Positions 11,512 to 23,342 of a stretch of DNA of 64,000 nt are shown here, in pieces; within the stretch, counting starts at the first letter, position 1; each line of letters starts with the position of its first letter. Location: assembly GCF_902459465.1 (NCBI RefSeq), contig NC_047068.1:14717195-14781194 (forward strand). Direction: 5' to 3'. The stretch comes from Asterias rubens (taxonomy: Eukaryota; Echinodermata; Asteroidea; Forcipulatida; Asteriidae). Both the position numbers and the translations under genes were made by a program. The notes beneath the pieces are model-generated. The model searched no databases, was not told the origin of the DNA, and saw nothing but the letters and a program-made list of their open reading frames with translations.

Positions 11512-14500
11512 ATGGATTGCAAAAGATGCCTCTTATTCATCTTGGTTGGTTTGAGTGCAGTAACCACTCTTGCCTCACCAGTGAACAACCGTCCCATTAT
11601 TGGTAAGGATATTGAAGTTGTTAAAGTTAAAGTTTATTTTCACCCCTGTACTGCCTGACTGATATATGGGCCTAAACTTGTGTGTTATTGTTTTGGTGTT
11701 GAATTATCAAAACACCGGCCCACTTCCTTCCCTTTCGGCCATAATGGATATGAGGTTTAGCTAAACACAAACAAATCTGGCTTAAGTAACCAAACAAATT
11801 TTCCATAAAGTTAACATTGTTTTCAAATGGTGTGGTTGTCCGCAATCTTTTGCCTGGCAAAGAAATTCGTTATTGCATAGCAAAGCAGCATAGCCATAGG
11901 CCTAAATAAATATATATTTTTGCTGTGTCATCACCGATCACCACACAACAATACAGTCTGCAGTAGTTTCAGTTCTGGATCACTTCGTGAACCACTGAAC
12001 CAGCAAACTCGTGAGAAGGTGCCAAACATCATTGAGATTATGGAATTTTATTTCAAGTTTGTGGGTGATAACTTGTCATGCTTATACCGGAACTATACGT
12101 TATACCATGGAGGAATAAACTAGATTTATTCCTCCATGGTTATACCGAGTAGGCGATAATGATCATTATTATTTATATCAGGCTTCCAGAGGCAAAAATA
12201 TATCAGTGTATTTAACGCTTTGTAAAAAGTACCCAAATGACTAAAAGTTCTCTTCTCATCTTTTAAATTTCCGCGCAATCCAGGGCGCTTTACATTTATT
12301 GAAAATGGTAAGAATGTGTATAAATAAATAGTTCTTTAAAAAACTGACCAGGCTTCTTTTTCTTTTTTTATGAGATAAAACTATGTATTTTGGTTAGGCA
12401 TCATATACCCTTGCCCAGTGGCAGTTCCGGATCATTCAATAAAAACAACATGTTGGTCTGTCAAACGGTTGCGCACAAAGTAGGGTAAAAAACCATACAC
12501 TACGGCTGTGTAGGAAGTTAATTTATAATAGTTGAAGCGTTTCTCGAAGCAACTTCAAAAGTTGTTTGGTTTTTTTTTGCTCTATGCTCTGACTATTTGT
12601 ATATCGATCCCAGTGTGAAGTGGGGTGTCATGGCCGAGGCCATGGCACCAAACTCAAGCTGTGGTGTTTCTGTTCAGCAGAGTGTGGGTTTGAATTCCGG
12701 TTGTGACATTTGTGGCCCTGAGCAAGACATTTTAGTATAATTGCTTCTTTCCACCCAGGCGTAAATGGGTACCTGTGAGGGCAGAGATGGTTCTTGTGAC
12801 TGATTAGCTTAGTGCTCTTCATATATTTGGCTGCACAGGCTGTATACTCCCAGGGGTTTACAGAATAAAAATTAATGACCAGTGATCAGGGTAATAATGA
12901 TCAAAGCGATTTGAGACATGGTGTATAAGGCCAAATAATATAAAAAACCAGTTGATAGTCCGGATTTAAAAAAAAAAAAGGAGGAGGATGAGGTGGTTTT
13001 TTATTTGGTATTTAGTTTAAAAAAAATTCAAGATGGCCGCTTAGTATTTCAAATCAAATAGGCCACCAATTCTTCAGTTTGAACCCATCGCAAGCTTATT
13101 TGATACCTGTTTGTTGCATAAGGACCTGTGTTAACACTATTTAAATAACAGGGTTGGATTACACTAAACAGATTTGCTGGAAGGCATTCACTAATATTGT
13201 TTTATGAACCAGACGGTTACACGTGTTCGAGAGTATCTAGCTAGATTCGGGCGAAGCTCCTGGGCCATTCCTTTTGAAAAGGTGGATTTAAAAAAAAAAT
13301 TATTTATTAAAAAAAAAAATTAAAAAATTATGTGGGCCCCAAAAAGGATGCGGGCGGGGACGATCAACTGGTATTTTCTTTTATTTGGCCTAAAGCGCTA
13401 TATAAAAACGAATATTATTATATACAAATATTGAGTGGTTCAGAGTGGAATGGGAGGAATATTATTACTCTGTAAAATTTGGACTGTTTCATTTCACGAG
13501 GCAAAGCCGACTGCTCGAAAACATTGGGAACAAGGATGATCCTAACTGTTCAATGGGGAATGCTATTCCCCATGGGCGAATAGGTCTTTTTGATCGTCGG
13601 TGTGGAAGGGAGTAACATTGAATGTCACGTGAAGTAAGTTCCACCAATCAATTGACAAGGATCTGTTTGTCAGTTATATAATTATTAATATTATTATTAT
13701 TACCAGTAGGTTGTTAACAAGGTTTGACTGTATTTTCATCTACAGGTGTCCTGTCCCAAACAACATCTGGTCACTTTACACAATTTGGTAAAGCCTACAT
13801 TGCTGCCTCGTATGTGAAATATTTGGAGTCGGCTGGAGCAAGAGTCGTTCCAATTCTAGTCCACCAGCCGGATGAGTACTATCAGAAGATGTTTAATTCA
13901 TTGAATGGGTGAGTTTGGTAGTAAATAGAGGTCAAGAAAATATCAATGGTTTGCAATGATTAAATAGTAAACTTATTCTCTGGTCAGGAAATCTAGCACT
14001 TATTTAAATACAGCCTGAAAAATTACCCTTAATTGGCTACATTAACGCTTGGGACGATCATTTATTCCTTGGACATACACATGACAAAAGTTTATGTAAC
14101 CAGGTGTCATTAGCCTACTTTAATATTTGGATGCCAAGGCATCAGCCATTCGAAGAAAAGACCAGGAGTGGATTTTACAAAGCAATAAAATCCATCGTAA
14201 GACAAATTGTCAGTATTGCCAGAGTGATTTGTATTGTGACATCACACTTTACAAAGCAACTACGATTTATTTGTATTTACGATCAATCAAGCTCTTTGTG
14301 AAATCGGCCCCTGAACACTTTATCCTGAAACAATTTGCAGAATGCACAATACACTGCCAAACAAACCAGGAACACCAGAGCAATAAATCTTCTCTTAGTG
14401 GAATAAGTGCCTTTGGTTATTTTTTGTGCTTTTTACCCAACTCAAGGGAACTACGGCTTTACGTCCCATCAGAAGTACCAAGGAAGTATTTTGCCTAAAA

Positions 14501-17500
14501 GGACACAAGTGTCAAGCTAAGACAGGGACTCAAACCCACATTCTGCTGATCATCAACACTAAAGTTTAAAGGCCAAGTCACACAGGCACCGCTAACAAGA
14601 ACGATAAAAATGCACGCTCTTGGCTCTTGATTGGTTGAATAAGCATGGGTGTATTCTGCCTGGAGCATTTCAACCAATCGAGGGCATGCATTTTTATCGA
14701 TCTTGTTTTTCTTCTCATTATCGGGGCCTGTGTGACTGGGCCTGAAAGGCAGTGGACACTGTTGGTGATTGTCAAAGACTAGCCTTCACAGTTGGTGTAT
14801 CTCAACGTATGCATAAAATAACTAACCTGTGAAAATTTGAGCTCAATCGGTCATCGAACTTGCGAGATATGAATGAAAGCGAAAAAAAACACGAAGGTGT
14901 GTGCGTTTAGATTGTTGATTTCGAGACCTCAAGTTCTAAATCTGAGGTATCGAAATCAAATTCGTGGAAAATTACTTTTTTTTCTCGAAAACTATGGCAC
15001 TTCAGAGGGTGCTGTTTCTCACAATGTTTTTTACCATGCACCTCTCCCTATTACTCGTCACCAAGAAAGGTTTCATGCTAATAATTATTTTGAGTAATTA
15101 CCAATAGTGTCCACTGCCTTTAAAGGGAAGGTACCCGTTTGGTAATTACTCAAAACAAATATTAACTTAAAAACTGACTTGGTAACAAGTATTTGAGAGC
15201 TGTTGATAGTATAAAACATTGTGGGAAATGACTCCCTCTGAAGTAATGTATTTTTTGAGTTAGAGGTAATTTCTCACTAAAATAATATAGAAGTCTTTTA
15301 TTCCTATCTGAAAGCACACAAATTCGTCCAACAAGGGTGTTTTTTCTTTCATCATTGCAACTTCGATGACCGATTGAGTTCAAATTTCCACAGGCTTGTT
15401 ATTTTTACACATGATGGGATACACCAAGTGAGAAGAATGGTCTTTGACAAATTACCAAACGTGTACCTTCCCTTTAAGTCCAGTGTTTTTATCCGCTCAA
15501 CCAACTAGATGATAAAAGTGCTTAAGTGAAGAAAAAATAGCTTAATCTCAATTCCTTGAACTGAACTGAACTGTTAATTTGCTTCTGCCGCTTTCAGAGT
15601 GTTGTTTCCTGGTGGTGGACAACCAGACTTGTTAAATTCTGGGTATGGCAAGGCAGGAAGACTGTTCTATGAAATGTCCATTAAGGTTTGTTGCACTTTT
15701 TTATTGTATTAGCTTGTCTGTCTGTTCCTTTGCTACCAAAACAAAGCTACCTGTCATGTATCTGTGGGTACTTTGTTGTACAAGAAACAGACCCTTCTTG
15801 GATGACATCACTATTTTAGGAAACCCCATGAAGGAAAACTGGCCTGAGCAAACTGCATGAAAGAAACCTGGCCTGCGCATGCCACATGCGTCACGTTACT
15901 AGATCTGCCCAAACAATGCTGAGAAACACTAACTGCTCGGACATGTGATAAGAAACACGACTGCATGAATATATCATACGATTTTGAGTTAATTTGATTT
16001 TTGTTTAATCCCTTACCCTTTACTTCAAACAAAACAGTACTTTTTTTTGTTCTTGGCAGAGCTTGGATGCAAAAAAAGATTATTTTCCGGTGTGGGGGAC
16101 GTGTCTCGGCATGGAGTTGTTGTCAATGTTAACGGCAAATAAAGATCTCCTAACGGAGACTGATGGAGCTCCTGTATCATTACCTCTTTCGTTTGAAAAA
16201 GGTATAAAGCCAAGAAGTTGGATGTGTTTAAGACTGTTTAATAGATGTTAAATTTGCGTCCTGATAACCAAAATAATATTAGTTTTGGTTTTACCCATAC
16301 ACTGATGTGTGTTATTAATTCAAGCGGTACCCACTGCTAAAACATAAGATTTGAACTGCCTCTAGCTTAAGTTTTGGTAAGACATCTGCTGTAGTAATAA
16401 TAATAATAATACTTGGTTCAAAATCAAATTTGGTGGCGTAAAAAAAAAACCCACAAATAAACAAAGAGTCATAGTGTTAGCCAGAGGTGGTCTGGTGTCT
16501 TTTGGACATTTATCACCCTGTTTTATCTGTTAAAATACAGGTACATGTATCTGTATTGTAAGTGAACAACTTGGACGCCAATTTCTTAAGCAGCCAATAT
16601 GGGATGATCTCAATATTTCAACTATTACCTTTTTATGGCAAAATGGACATCGTAGAAACCGGTTAATGACACCATTTTACTCAAAAAATTTGCATTTAGT
16701 AATAAATAACTCGAGTCAAAAATGCACCCGGTCGCGCGGCTTTTTCAGCTGAGAGTCAAAAATGGCTTATCTATTACAATGACCCCTTGACGCCAGTGAA
16801 GATTTTTCCCTAATTGGGTTTGAACACAGTTCTCCAGCTTTTGCAAACTGAGGGCGCTATTTTCCACATCAAATAGCCGCCACTGCCGTCACAATTCCTT
16901 TGTCGCGCGGGTTTGTTTGACTCCGCGTTTTTCAGAAATTTTGCTAGAAGCGTTAGAAAAACCATTTTTACCATCTTTTAACGTGAGGTAGACTCATTAT
17001 GTTTCCTATGGACTCCAGCTATTAGAAAACTGTTATATGTATATATTTGTGATCATCCTTTATTGGCTGTTTAAATTTCCAGCAAATTTGGACACCCTTT
17101 AACAATATCCTGCCTAAAACCTTGCCAAGGATGAATGAATGACTTTTGGCGATGCTTTCTCGTTAGGAGCGTGGGCATGCTCATCAGAACTTCATAAACA
17201 ATGGGGAAAAGTTTTGCTATCTGCTGCCACCTAGAGTCCTCAAGATCCCATTTTCTTCAAGTTGGCACAGCAATAATATTGTTTTGTATCTCCCCGTAGA
17301 TTTCCAGAAAAGCAAGATGTACAGTGCAGCACCTGAGTCCATCATCAACACTTTGACAACGGAGGATGTAACTTTAAACCATCATCACCTCAGCCTGACA
17401 CCAACAGTGAGTTGAGACCTTTGTTTGATTTCAGGGTACAGGACTAAATATTAATAATTGTGCTAAAAACAAAATTATCATCAAAGTAGTCTTCATATGT

Positions 17501-20482
17501 AATGATAACAACAAATCTTATTTAAGTATCAACATATCAATAGATAGGTGCACAGACTATATAACCCACTGAAAAGCTAGGTGTACTGAATACAACCTAT
17601 TGAAAAGCTAGGTGTACAAATTACAGCCCATTGAAAACATAAGTGTACAGAATACGAACCCATTGAAAAGCTTGTGTACAGACTAAAGCCATTGCAGATT
17701 TTTCCTTTGAAAACTTACGCTAGAATAACAATGGTAGCCGTTTTGACTAATCGCTCGATGTTTAATCCATATTTTTTTTCAATTCAGTATCTTTCTCATT
17801 ACATTCTCTGACTGAGTGCCCAGTTCGTTGGTTGAATCATCAAAGGCACAATCCCATTACCTACTTGCCATACAATAATCACTAATATATGTTTCATTTT
17901 TTTTTTTTTTTAAGAATTTCAGCAAGAATGCAGCTCTTACAGGATTTTATCAAGTTCTCACTACCAGTTCGGATATAAGTGGGATTGAATTCATCTCTTC
18001 ATTAGAGGGTAAGTTTGTCAACTACTGAGGTCATCTATACTCAGATGAAGTTTGTGGTTGTGCTCCATCCCAGGAAAAAATTCCCATTGTGTCCCATTAA
18101 TATTTTGAATTGGATTCAATGGGATCCTGTTGTTTTTAGGATTCAATAGGATTCAATTGGGTTCAACTGTATCCCGTGTGGATCCCATTGGATCCCAAAT
18201 TCAAAACCAAAATCACATTAATCCCATTCAAACTTTCAATGGGATCCTAATTTCATTATTTTTTTTCCAGGGATGTGTAAGCTCAATGTATCAGTATGCT
18301 CTGATCAGTATGCCCTCCCCTTATTGTTTTGATCGGTATTTATTATTTAGAGGAAGACAAAACTCCACTTGTATTCGGACAACCCAGGTCAAATTGAGCA
18401 GAGGATAAATTCTCTCTCAAATATCTATGTGAGAAGACATTGGTTCTCTCCTATGACACAAGGGTATTTTACCAGGCCTTCTGGTTTACCTTCCTTTCCA
18501 GATCAGACGGCGCCCTCATGAGTTCAAATGAAGAGCGTTGATTGGCTGGAAGTTGAGCATGGCATATAGTCTTATGCACGTTTTTGTTTGTCTTCAGCAA
18601 AAGGGGCATTTGCGAATGGTTTATGCTGTTTTTGAGACCTTCAAAGTAAATGAACTTTGCATTCTTATCCGAACCATCCCTCTTCCAAGAAGGAGCAAAC
18701 TACCACCCCCTTGTCTCCTTTTTAATTGTTCATCCCTTGCTCTTTCTTTGTGCTTTTACTGCCTCTTATTCTCTTTTTCATTTCTTTCCACTTCACTGCT
18801 TATGTTTCACTTAGTTACCTGTTCATGTGTGTTGTGTTGTCATTTTAGCCTTCAAGAAAGACTCTGCTAGGGTAGAAAGGTCAGGCCATTAACAATTTTT
18901 TGCATTTCTTAGTCGCATTTTAGTTGATGGCCAGTTTGCAACAGATTATATTTTCTCAAGAAGCACTAGTTAAAAAATTTCGTTTTTGTTTAATGCATCC
19001 TAAAGTTTTACATTGTTTTTATCCGATATCTAGCCTACAAGTATCCTATCTATGGGGTCCAGTTCCATCCAGAGAAAAACTGCTTTGAGTGGAAAGATGA
19101 TAATATCGACCACTCCCAAGATGCAGTAAAAGTCACTCAATACTTTGCAGACTTCATTGTGTCTGAAGGTAGGTAAAAAGGTCAACGACTTAAAGGGTGT
19201 ATGTACTTTTTGTAGGACAAAAAACACAATGTCCACAGATTTACACTAGACTTACACAGTTTGAAGATAATGATAGTAGAAAGCTTCCCTGAAAATATTA
19301 CATGCTGAGGTGCTGTAGTTTTGGGGAAATGAGTAAAACAATGCCATGAAAAATTAATTTAAGCATTTTGAAACGTATTTTCATGACATTGTTTTACTCA
19401 TTTCTAAAAAAATACAGCACCTTAGTAAGCAATATTTGAAGGGAAGCTTTCCACTATCATTATCTTCAAACCCTGTAAGTTGAATGTAAATCTATGGACA
19501 TTTTGAAAAAGTACCCAAATCCTTTAACATAAGTTTATTTGGTGTTCGTTTTTGCCTCAGGGATGTAGAATACTATTTGTATTTACTTGGATCAATGTGT
19601 ATAAAGCACTGTATACTCTGGGGTTTTTTCTTCGGAGTTTGGTGAACAAAACAATTACATCCTAAATTGAAAAAAACAGGTTACCTGGAAGTATTGGTGT
19701 TGTGCTTTGCAGTAAAAAATGAGCTGGGAACCAATCACAATAGTATAATTCACATTGTTGTTTGACTAGTGGTAACCAGTTGGCGTTGCTCTAGTCTTGG
19801 TGTGTTGAGCAGTGCCTTCCCATTGTCTGGCATGGAGTTTAGTTTCTGAGTGTCATCACCACACTTATTGCAATCACATTTACAACATATACAATTTGTC
19901 CAAACTTGCTAGATTGTTCCGTTTTTACCACATTTGTGGGTTGCAATAAAAAGTGCCTTTGGCTTGCAAGAAGTAGAAACTCTCTTGACTTTAAACTAGC
20001 TTAACATTATTAGATTCAGCGGCTTCTGCCAATAGACCGTATTGAATGACCCCTTTTTGCTGTGAAAAGTCGCCGTTTTGTAGGGCAAACCATATGCGCG
20101 TCCAAACGCGTACATCATCCAGCACGCAGCATTCCCGGTTTGATTTCCACGGCACATTTTTTTAAAATGGTTATTTGTTCACAAACTTTGTAAATTTCTG
20201 TGTGTTTTTTTAGGTTAGTATTTTATTGAGCATTGTATTTACTCTGTCTACATAATTATACATATCATTTGTCATTTTACCTACTTGCCAGTGGTGTTTA
20301 ATTTCTAAATGTGGACAATAAACGTTTACTATCTATTGATCTTTCTTTCTTTTGAAGCTCGTAAAAGCAACCATGCTTTCAAAACCGAGGCTGAAGCTAA
20401 CTCCTTCCTCATCTACCAATACACTCCTGTCTACATCAGTAATGTATCAAGTTTCGAGCAGGCATACTTCTTCAATCCTTAG
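11512..20482 (+). CDS. GGH: Gamma-glutamyl hydrolase, copy 2 (complete, eight exons)
   Basis: Complete gene. Coding exons 11512-11602, 13746-13908, 15598-15685, 16060-16201, 17300-17406, 17915-18008, 19034-19168 and 20358-20482 sum to 945 nt, i.e. 314 residues (human GGH 318). All introns are GT-AG. Exon 1 begins MDCKRCLLFILVGLSAV, a cleavable signal peptide ending near LAS, which fits a lysosomal or secreted enzyme. Exon 2 carries GVLSQ and an AASYVKYLESAGARVVP segment, exon 3 LFPGGG, exon 4 PVWGTCLG with the nucleophile cysteine (about residue 129), and exon 7 YGVQFHPEK with the catalytic histidine (about residue 240); this spacing matches human GGH. The C-terminus ends in YFFNP. The start is the first ATG after an upstream region conserved at 24.4-25.5 kb. 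Introns carry a SINE, several TTAA elements and a minisatellite remnant. Confidence 0.96.
12101..12147. repeat. Short near-perfect hairpin in GGH copy 2 intron 1
   Basis: The arm ACCATGGAGGAATAAA and its exact complement TTTATTCCTCCATGGT are separated by five bases (CTAGA). Could be the end of a foldback element; no longer element is evident. Confidence 0.7.
12616..12945 (+). mobile_element. tRNA-derived SINE in GGH copy 2 intron 1
   Basis: The head resembles a Ser/Leu-type tRNA: A-box-like TGGCCGAG (about 12631) and B-box-like GGTTTGAATTCC (about 12687). The body contains CCCTGAGCAAGACATTTTAG and CACCCAGGCGTAAATGGGTA, like conserved SINE central domains found across animals. It ends in an AT-rich stretch. 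Confidence 0.75.
14155..14314. mobile_element. Inverted-repeat MITE, TTTCACAAAG family, copy 1
   Basis: GATTTTACAAAGCAATAAAA at the left and TCTTTGTGAAATCGGCCCC at the right, with TTTGTATTGTGACATCAC in the middle. The interior matches 54948-55096. In GGH copy 2 intron 2, next to the three adjoining TTAA elements. Confidence 0.75.
14570..14743. mobile_element. TTAA-type foldback MITE, first of three adjoining
   Basis: Left TTAA at 14566-14569. Ends AGGCCAAGTCACACAGGC and GCCTGTGTGACTGGGCCT. The interior is also palindromic (TTGATTGGTTGAATAAGC against ATTTCAACCAATCGAGGG). The right TTAA is degenerate (TGAA) and shared with the next element. Confidence 0.85.
14747..15119. mobile_element. TTAA-type MITE, GGCAGTGGACAC family
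   Basis: Ends AGGCAGTGGACACTGTTGGT and CCAATAGTGTCCACTGCCT. The right TTAA (15120-15123) is shared with the next element. Further members lie at 21849, 28435, 30160, 45888, 49243, 52838, 56973 and 59176. The family's conserved interior has a second inverted repeat around GAGACCTCAA. Confidence 0.9.
15124..15473. mobile_element. TTAA-type MITE, GGGAAGGTACC family
   Basis: Ends AGGGAAGGTACCCGTTTGGT and AACGTGTACCTTCCCT, flanked by TTAA at 15120-15123 and 15474-15477. The interior is related to the GGCAGTGGACAC family in reverse orientation, but the termini are distinct. Confidence 0.9.
16202..17299. other. GGH copy 2 intron between exons 4 and 5
   Basis: Starts with SINE-body-like sequence shared with copy 1. 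The middle (about 16540-16990) is not in copy 1. The last 250 bases again match 1290-1554. No coding region. The segment at 17160-17260 (CTGCTGCCACCTAGAGTCCT) resembles part of the palindrome at 30209-30349. Confidence 0.5.
17535..17690. repeat. Unexpanded remnant of the 31-bp minisatellite in GGH copy 2
   Basis: About five imperfect units of the copy 1 array lie at the same intron position, including AAAGCTAGGTGTACTGAATA. The 3' flank (CTTGTGTACAGACTAAAGCC) is shared with 3057-3076 in copy 1, so the two loci are orthologous positions within the duplication. Confidence 0.85.
18069..18272. mobile_element. 204-bp inverted-repeat MITE in GGH copy 2, empty site in copy 1
   Basis: Ends CCCAGGAAAAAA and TTTTTTCCAGGG, flanked by AT on both sides. 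GGH copy 1 has the uninterrupted site CTCCATGTGTAA at about 3448-3459, which defines the insertion borders. The interior is rich in the motif AATGGGATCC and variants. Confidence 0.88.
19194..19523. mobile_element. TTAA-type foldback MITE in GGH copy 2, empty site in copy 1
   Basis: Flanked by TTAA at 19190-19193 and 19524-19527. Ends AGGGTGTATGTACTTTTT and AAAAAGTACCCAAATCCT. Copy 1 has one TTAA at the same place (GACTTAACTTAA, about 4488). A second member lies at 25575-25981. Confidence 0.92.
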
Positions 20483-20525
20483 GAGAAATGTTCCTGAAGT
20501 CATCAAGAAAGATAAGACGAAACCA

Positions 20526-20726
20526 GGGCCCGATTTCATAAAGCTGTTAAGCAGTCAGAAAATCCTGCTTGAAAAATGTCTTTGCTATAAAGCAAAAACT
20601 GAGGGGGCACCATTCACAATAATGTAAACTTATGTAATTTTGGCTGATAACCTGTTTCTGTTAAGCAATACTTTTCTGTGCTTACCACGTTTTTGTGCTT
20701 CATACAGGCTTTTTGAAATTGGGCCC
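20526..20726. mobile_element. Inverted-repeat MITE, GGGCCC family
   Basis: Ends GGGCCCGATTTCATAAAGCT and CTTTTTGAAATTGGGCCC, 201 bases, immediately downstream of GGH copy 2 and absent after copy 1. A relative lies at 59929-60070; single-ended relatives are near 55798 and 60800. Confidence 0.8.
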
Positions 20727-21026
20727 AGATCTTAAGACCGATATTAAGAAACTCACTTGCATAAATACTTTCCGTTCAATATAATACTGAACCACCTCTT
20801 CCGCCTCCCAGGGTGCATCACTCTTTCCTGGTGTGATCCCTTGGTTGTGTTTTTGCGGTCGTAACCAAAAACTGATTCGGTTGAACTTGTCATTGGTTGT
20901 TCACTGGCCACTGACCAAAACAGTTAATGGTTTCAGCCGGGAAATCGCACCCCTGGATATAAAGTTGGTACCCCCTTCTGCCCTCGAACAAAGATCTTGA
21001 ACAACCTGGGAGGCTGCCAGCATAGG

Positions 21027-21100
21027 GCTTTATAGCTCAGTTGGATAGAGCACTAGAGCATACACCAGGAGGATGCAGGTTCAATTCCTCTTCCCCTTTT
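21027..21100 (+). repeat. tRNA-like sequence (pseudo-tRNA or SINE head)
   Basis: It has exact pol III box matches TAGCTCAGTTGG (A) and GGTTCAATTCC (B) and a T-run terminator, but the acceptor stem does not pair and the anticodon stem is broken. It is not a working tRNA. Confidence 0.6.
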
Positions 21101-21109
21101 TTGTTCTTT

Positions 21110-23342
21110 GTTTACCAAAAATTAAATAAAACAATATAAATATAAATATTGGATGCATATGAGTGCATTTTGGCAAAATATAATCACAGGGGGAAATTTT
21201 GATTATTGCATTTCAAGAGTTTGGTGCTGGTTGTAATTTATTTTTTTACTGAGATTTTCCAATTTGTAGTTTCGGCTAAAGATGAAGAAGTTAATGGTTT
21301 TTGTATGTAATTTTATAACATGTTTTATGAGCTTTATCATATATATCCATCTGGAAAATTTATAACAACGAAAAATAAACAGTAACAAGTATTTATATAG
21401 CAACTTTAACAAGATCGAAGTGCTAAACAGGAACCTAATCGGAAGCTATACAGATGTTAAAAAGGAGAATTGTTTGTAAAACCTTACAAGGAGTTTTTTT
21501 AATGGCTGTACACCATATTGGGGCTGTAATTGGCCAAAAAATACATTTTTGTCGCAAAACATCATACAATTCTAAATTGTAAACATATCCACGACCTCAA
21601 TAAAGTATTATCCAAGGCTTTCAGTATTCTGTTGAAAATAATCGTTATTGTCTTGTTTATCTTACTTGCAATATAATTGTACAGCTCTAACGATCCACAA
21701 TTTATATTAAGTAATTTCTGTGTATATGTTTTTTTATAATAGTATTGTATATTTTTGAATTTGTGTATTATGTCGTCCAGCATTTTAATGTAAAATCGCT
21801 GTCGCGCTGTTTCTGACTTTCAAGGGTTGGCAAAAATCACATTTTTAAAGGCAGTGGACACTTGGTATTTACTCAAATAATTATAAGCATAAACCTTAAT
21901 TGGTAACGAGTAATGGGGAGAGGTTGGTAGTATAAAACATTGTGAGAAACAACTCCCTCTGAAGTGCAGTAGTTTTCAAGAAAGAAGTAATTTTCCACAA
22001 ATTTGATTTCGAGACCTCAGATTTAGAATTTGAGGTCTCAAAATCAAGCATCTGAAAGCACACAACTTCGTGTGACAAGGGTATTTTTTCTTTCATTATT
22101 GTCTCGCAACTTCGGTGACCGATTGAGCTCAAATTTTCTCATGTTTGTTATTTTATGCATATGTTGAGATACTTCAAGTGAGAAAAAAAATCTTAGAAAT
22201 AAGAATCTTAACATTAATTTTTTGAAACAAGCGATATAGTGGTGTGCCTTCTAATGTTGAACCTGTATATTTAGTTGATTTTGCCTTACATGCTAAGTGC
22301 CTTTTATCTTGTACACAGGAAAGGTAATTACTAAATAATCCCAAAATCATTCAGATCGGCCAATAAATGTCCAAGTTCTTGGTCTTTGTTCTATTTGTGA
22401 TCTGTAAATTCGAAAAAAGAAAGGGAAAAAAAAACACTTCTTGATGGACTCATCAGTATGGTGCTCCCGCCCTAGGTGTCTGGCATATTGGTTGTTTCTT
22501 TGTTGTATCTTGTTTTATTCAGTTCAACCAACCAACCAACATTTTTACTAACACAAAAACAATAGAAAATACTTTTTAAAAAATAAGGAAAATAGATTAA
22601 ACAATTAATGTTACAATAAAGAACACTTGGATACAAGGCAAAATATTGTAAGAGATGACTTTGATTTGATTCCTTTTGATGAAATTCCGTTACGTCTTTC
22701 TAGCTGCTTTTCAAGGTAATATTAAGTTCCATTCTCTCCATAATTTGTCTTAAAATATTGAGAGACGGGGTTTGTCCTCGCACTACATCTATATAAATGT
22801 ATTGCTTGCCCAGGAAAATCAATTAATTTATAACCAAACATGATAGTAGGCCTATACATGTATTCAGAGATGACATTATTAGGCCTTCATTTACATTTCT
22901 TTCCAAAAGTGAAAAACAATGGGCAATGGCAAAATAAGTGCACCATACCCTCAAACAAACTGATTAAAACAAAATGATTAAAATGTTCTCACTTCTATCA
23001 GATGGTGTGTACTTGACTTTACTTGGAGTAGAGGGTGGGGATATCACTCCGCCCATACTATAATTATGATTAAAAGAGGAAAAGGGCGCTCATTTTGCCT
23101 CCAACATTAATATGTAAATTACTCTATTTAGCAAGACAGATTGTTAACATTTTTAATAACGTTAATATAAAAACTGGGGAACTATGATGTGGGGGTGGGT
23201 GTCTTGTGGCCCTTCTCGAAACCACGGCTTCAGCTTTGGCGGTTCCATCCTCTCGTCTGATACCCTAAGCGCATACGCAAAGCACGCCCAATAATTGTAG
23301 AAACAACCGCGGGACCAAGCTAGCCTGTGCCGAGTTTCGAGA
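21110..23342. other. AT-rich spacer after GGH copy 2, paralogous to 7.79-9.5 kb
   Basis: Matches the spacer downstream of copy 1 in order and orientation, with copy 2-specific insertions, including the TTAA element at 21849. No gene is seen. The end of the similarity (about 23.0 kb, around AACAATGGGCAATGG, also at 9249) is followed by unrelated insertions on both sides. Confidence 0.6.
21849..22187. mobile_element. GGCAGTGGACAC-family MITE, right end lost
   Basis: TTAA at 21845-21848, then AGGCAGTGGACAC. The interior with the GAGACCTCAG/TGAGGTCTCA hairpin is intact; the copy fades out after CTTCAAGTGAGAA without the right terminus. Confidence 0.8.

Noticed and set aside
21027-21100. Functional tRNA gene
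   Set aside because: Pol III boxes are present but the acceptor and anticodon stems do not pair.
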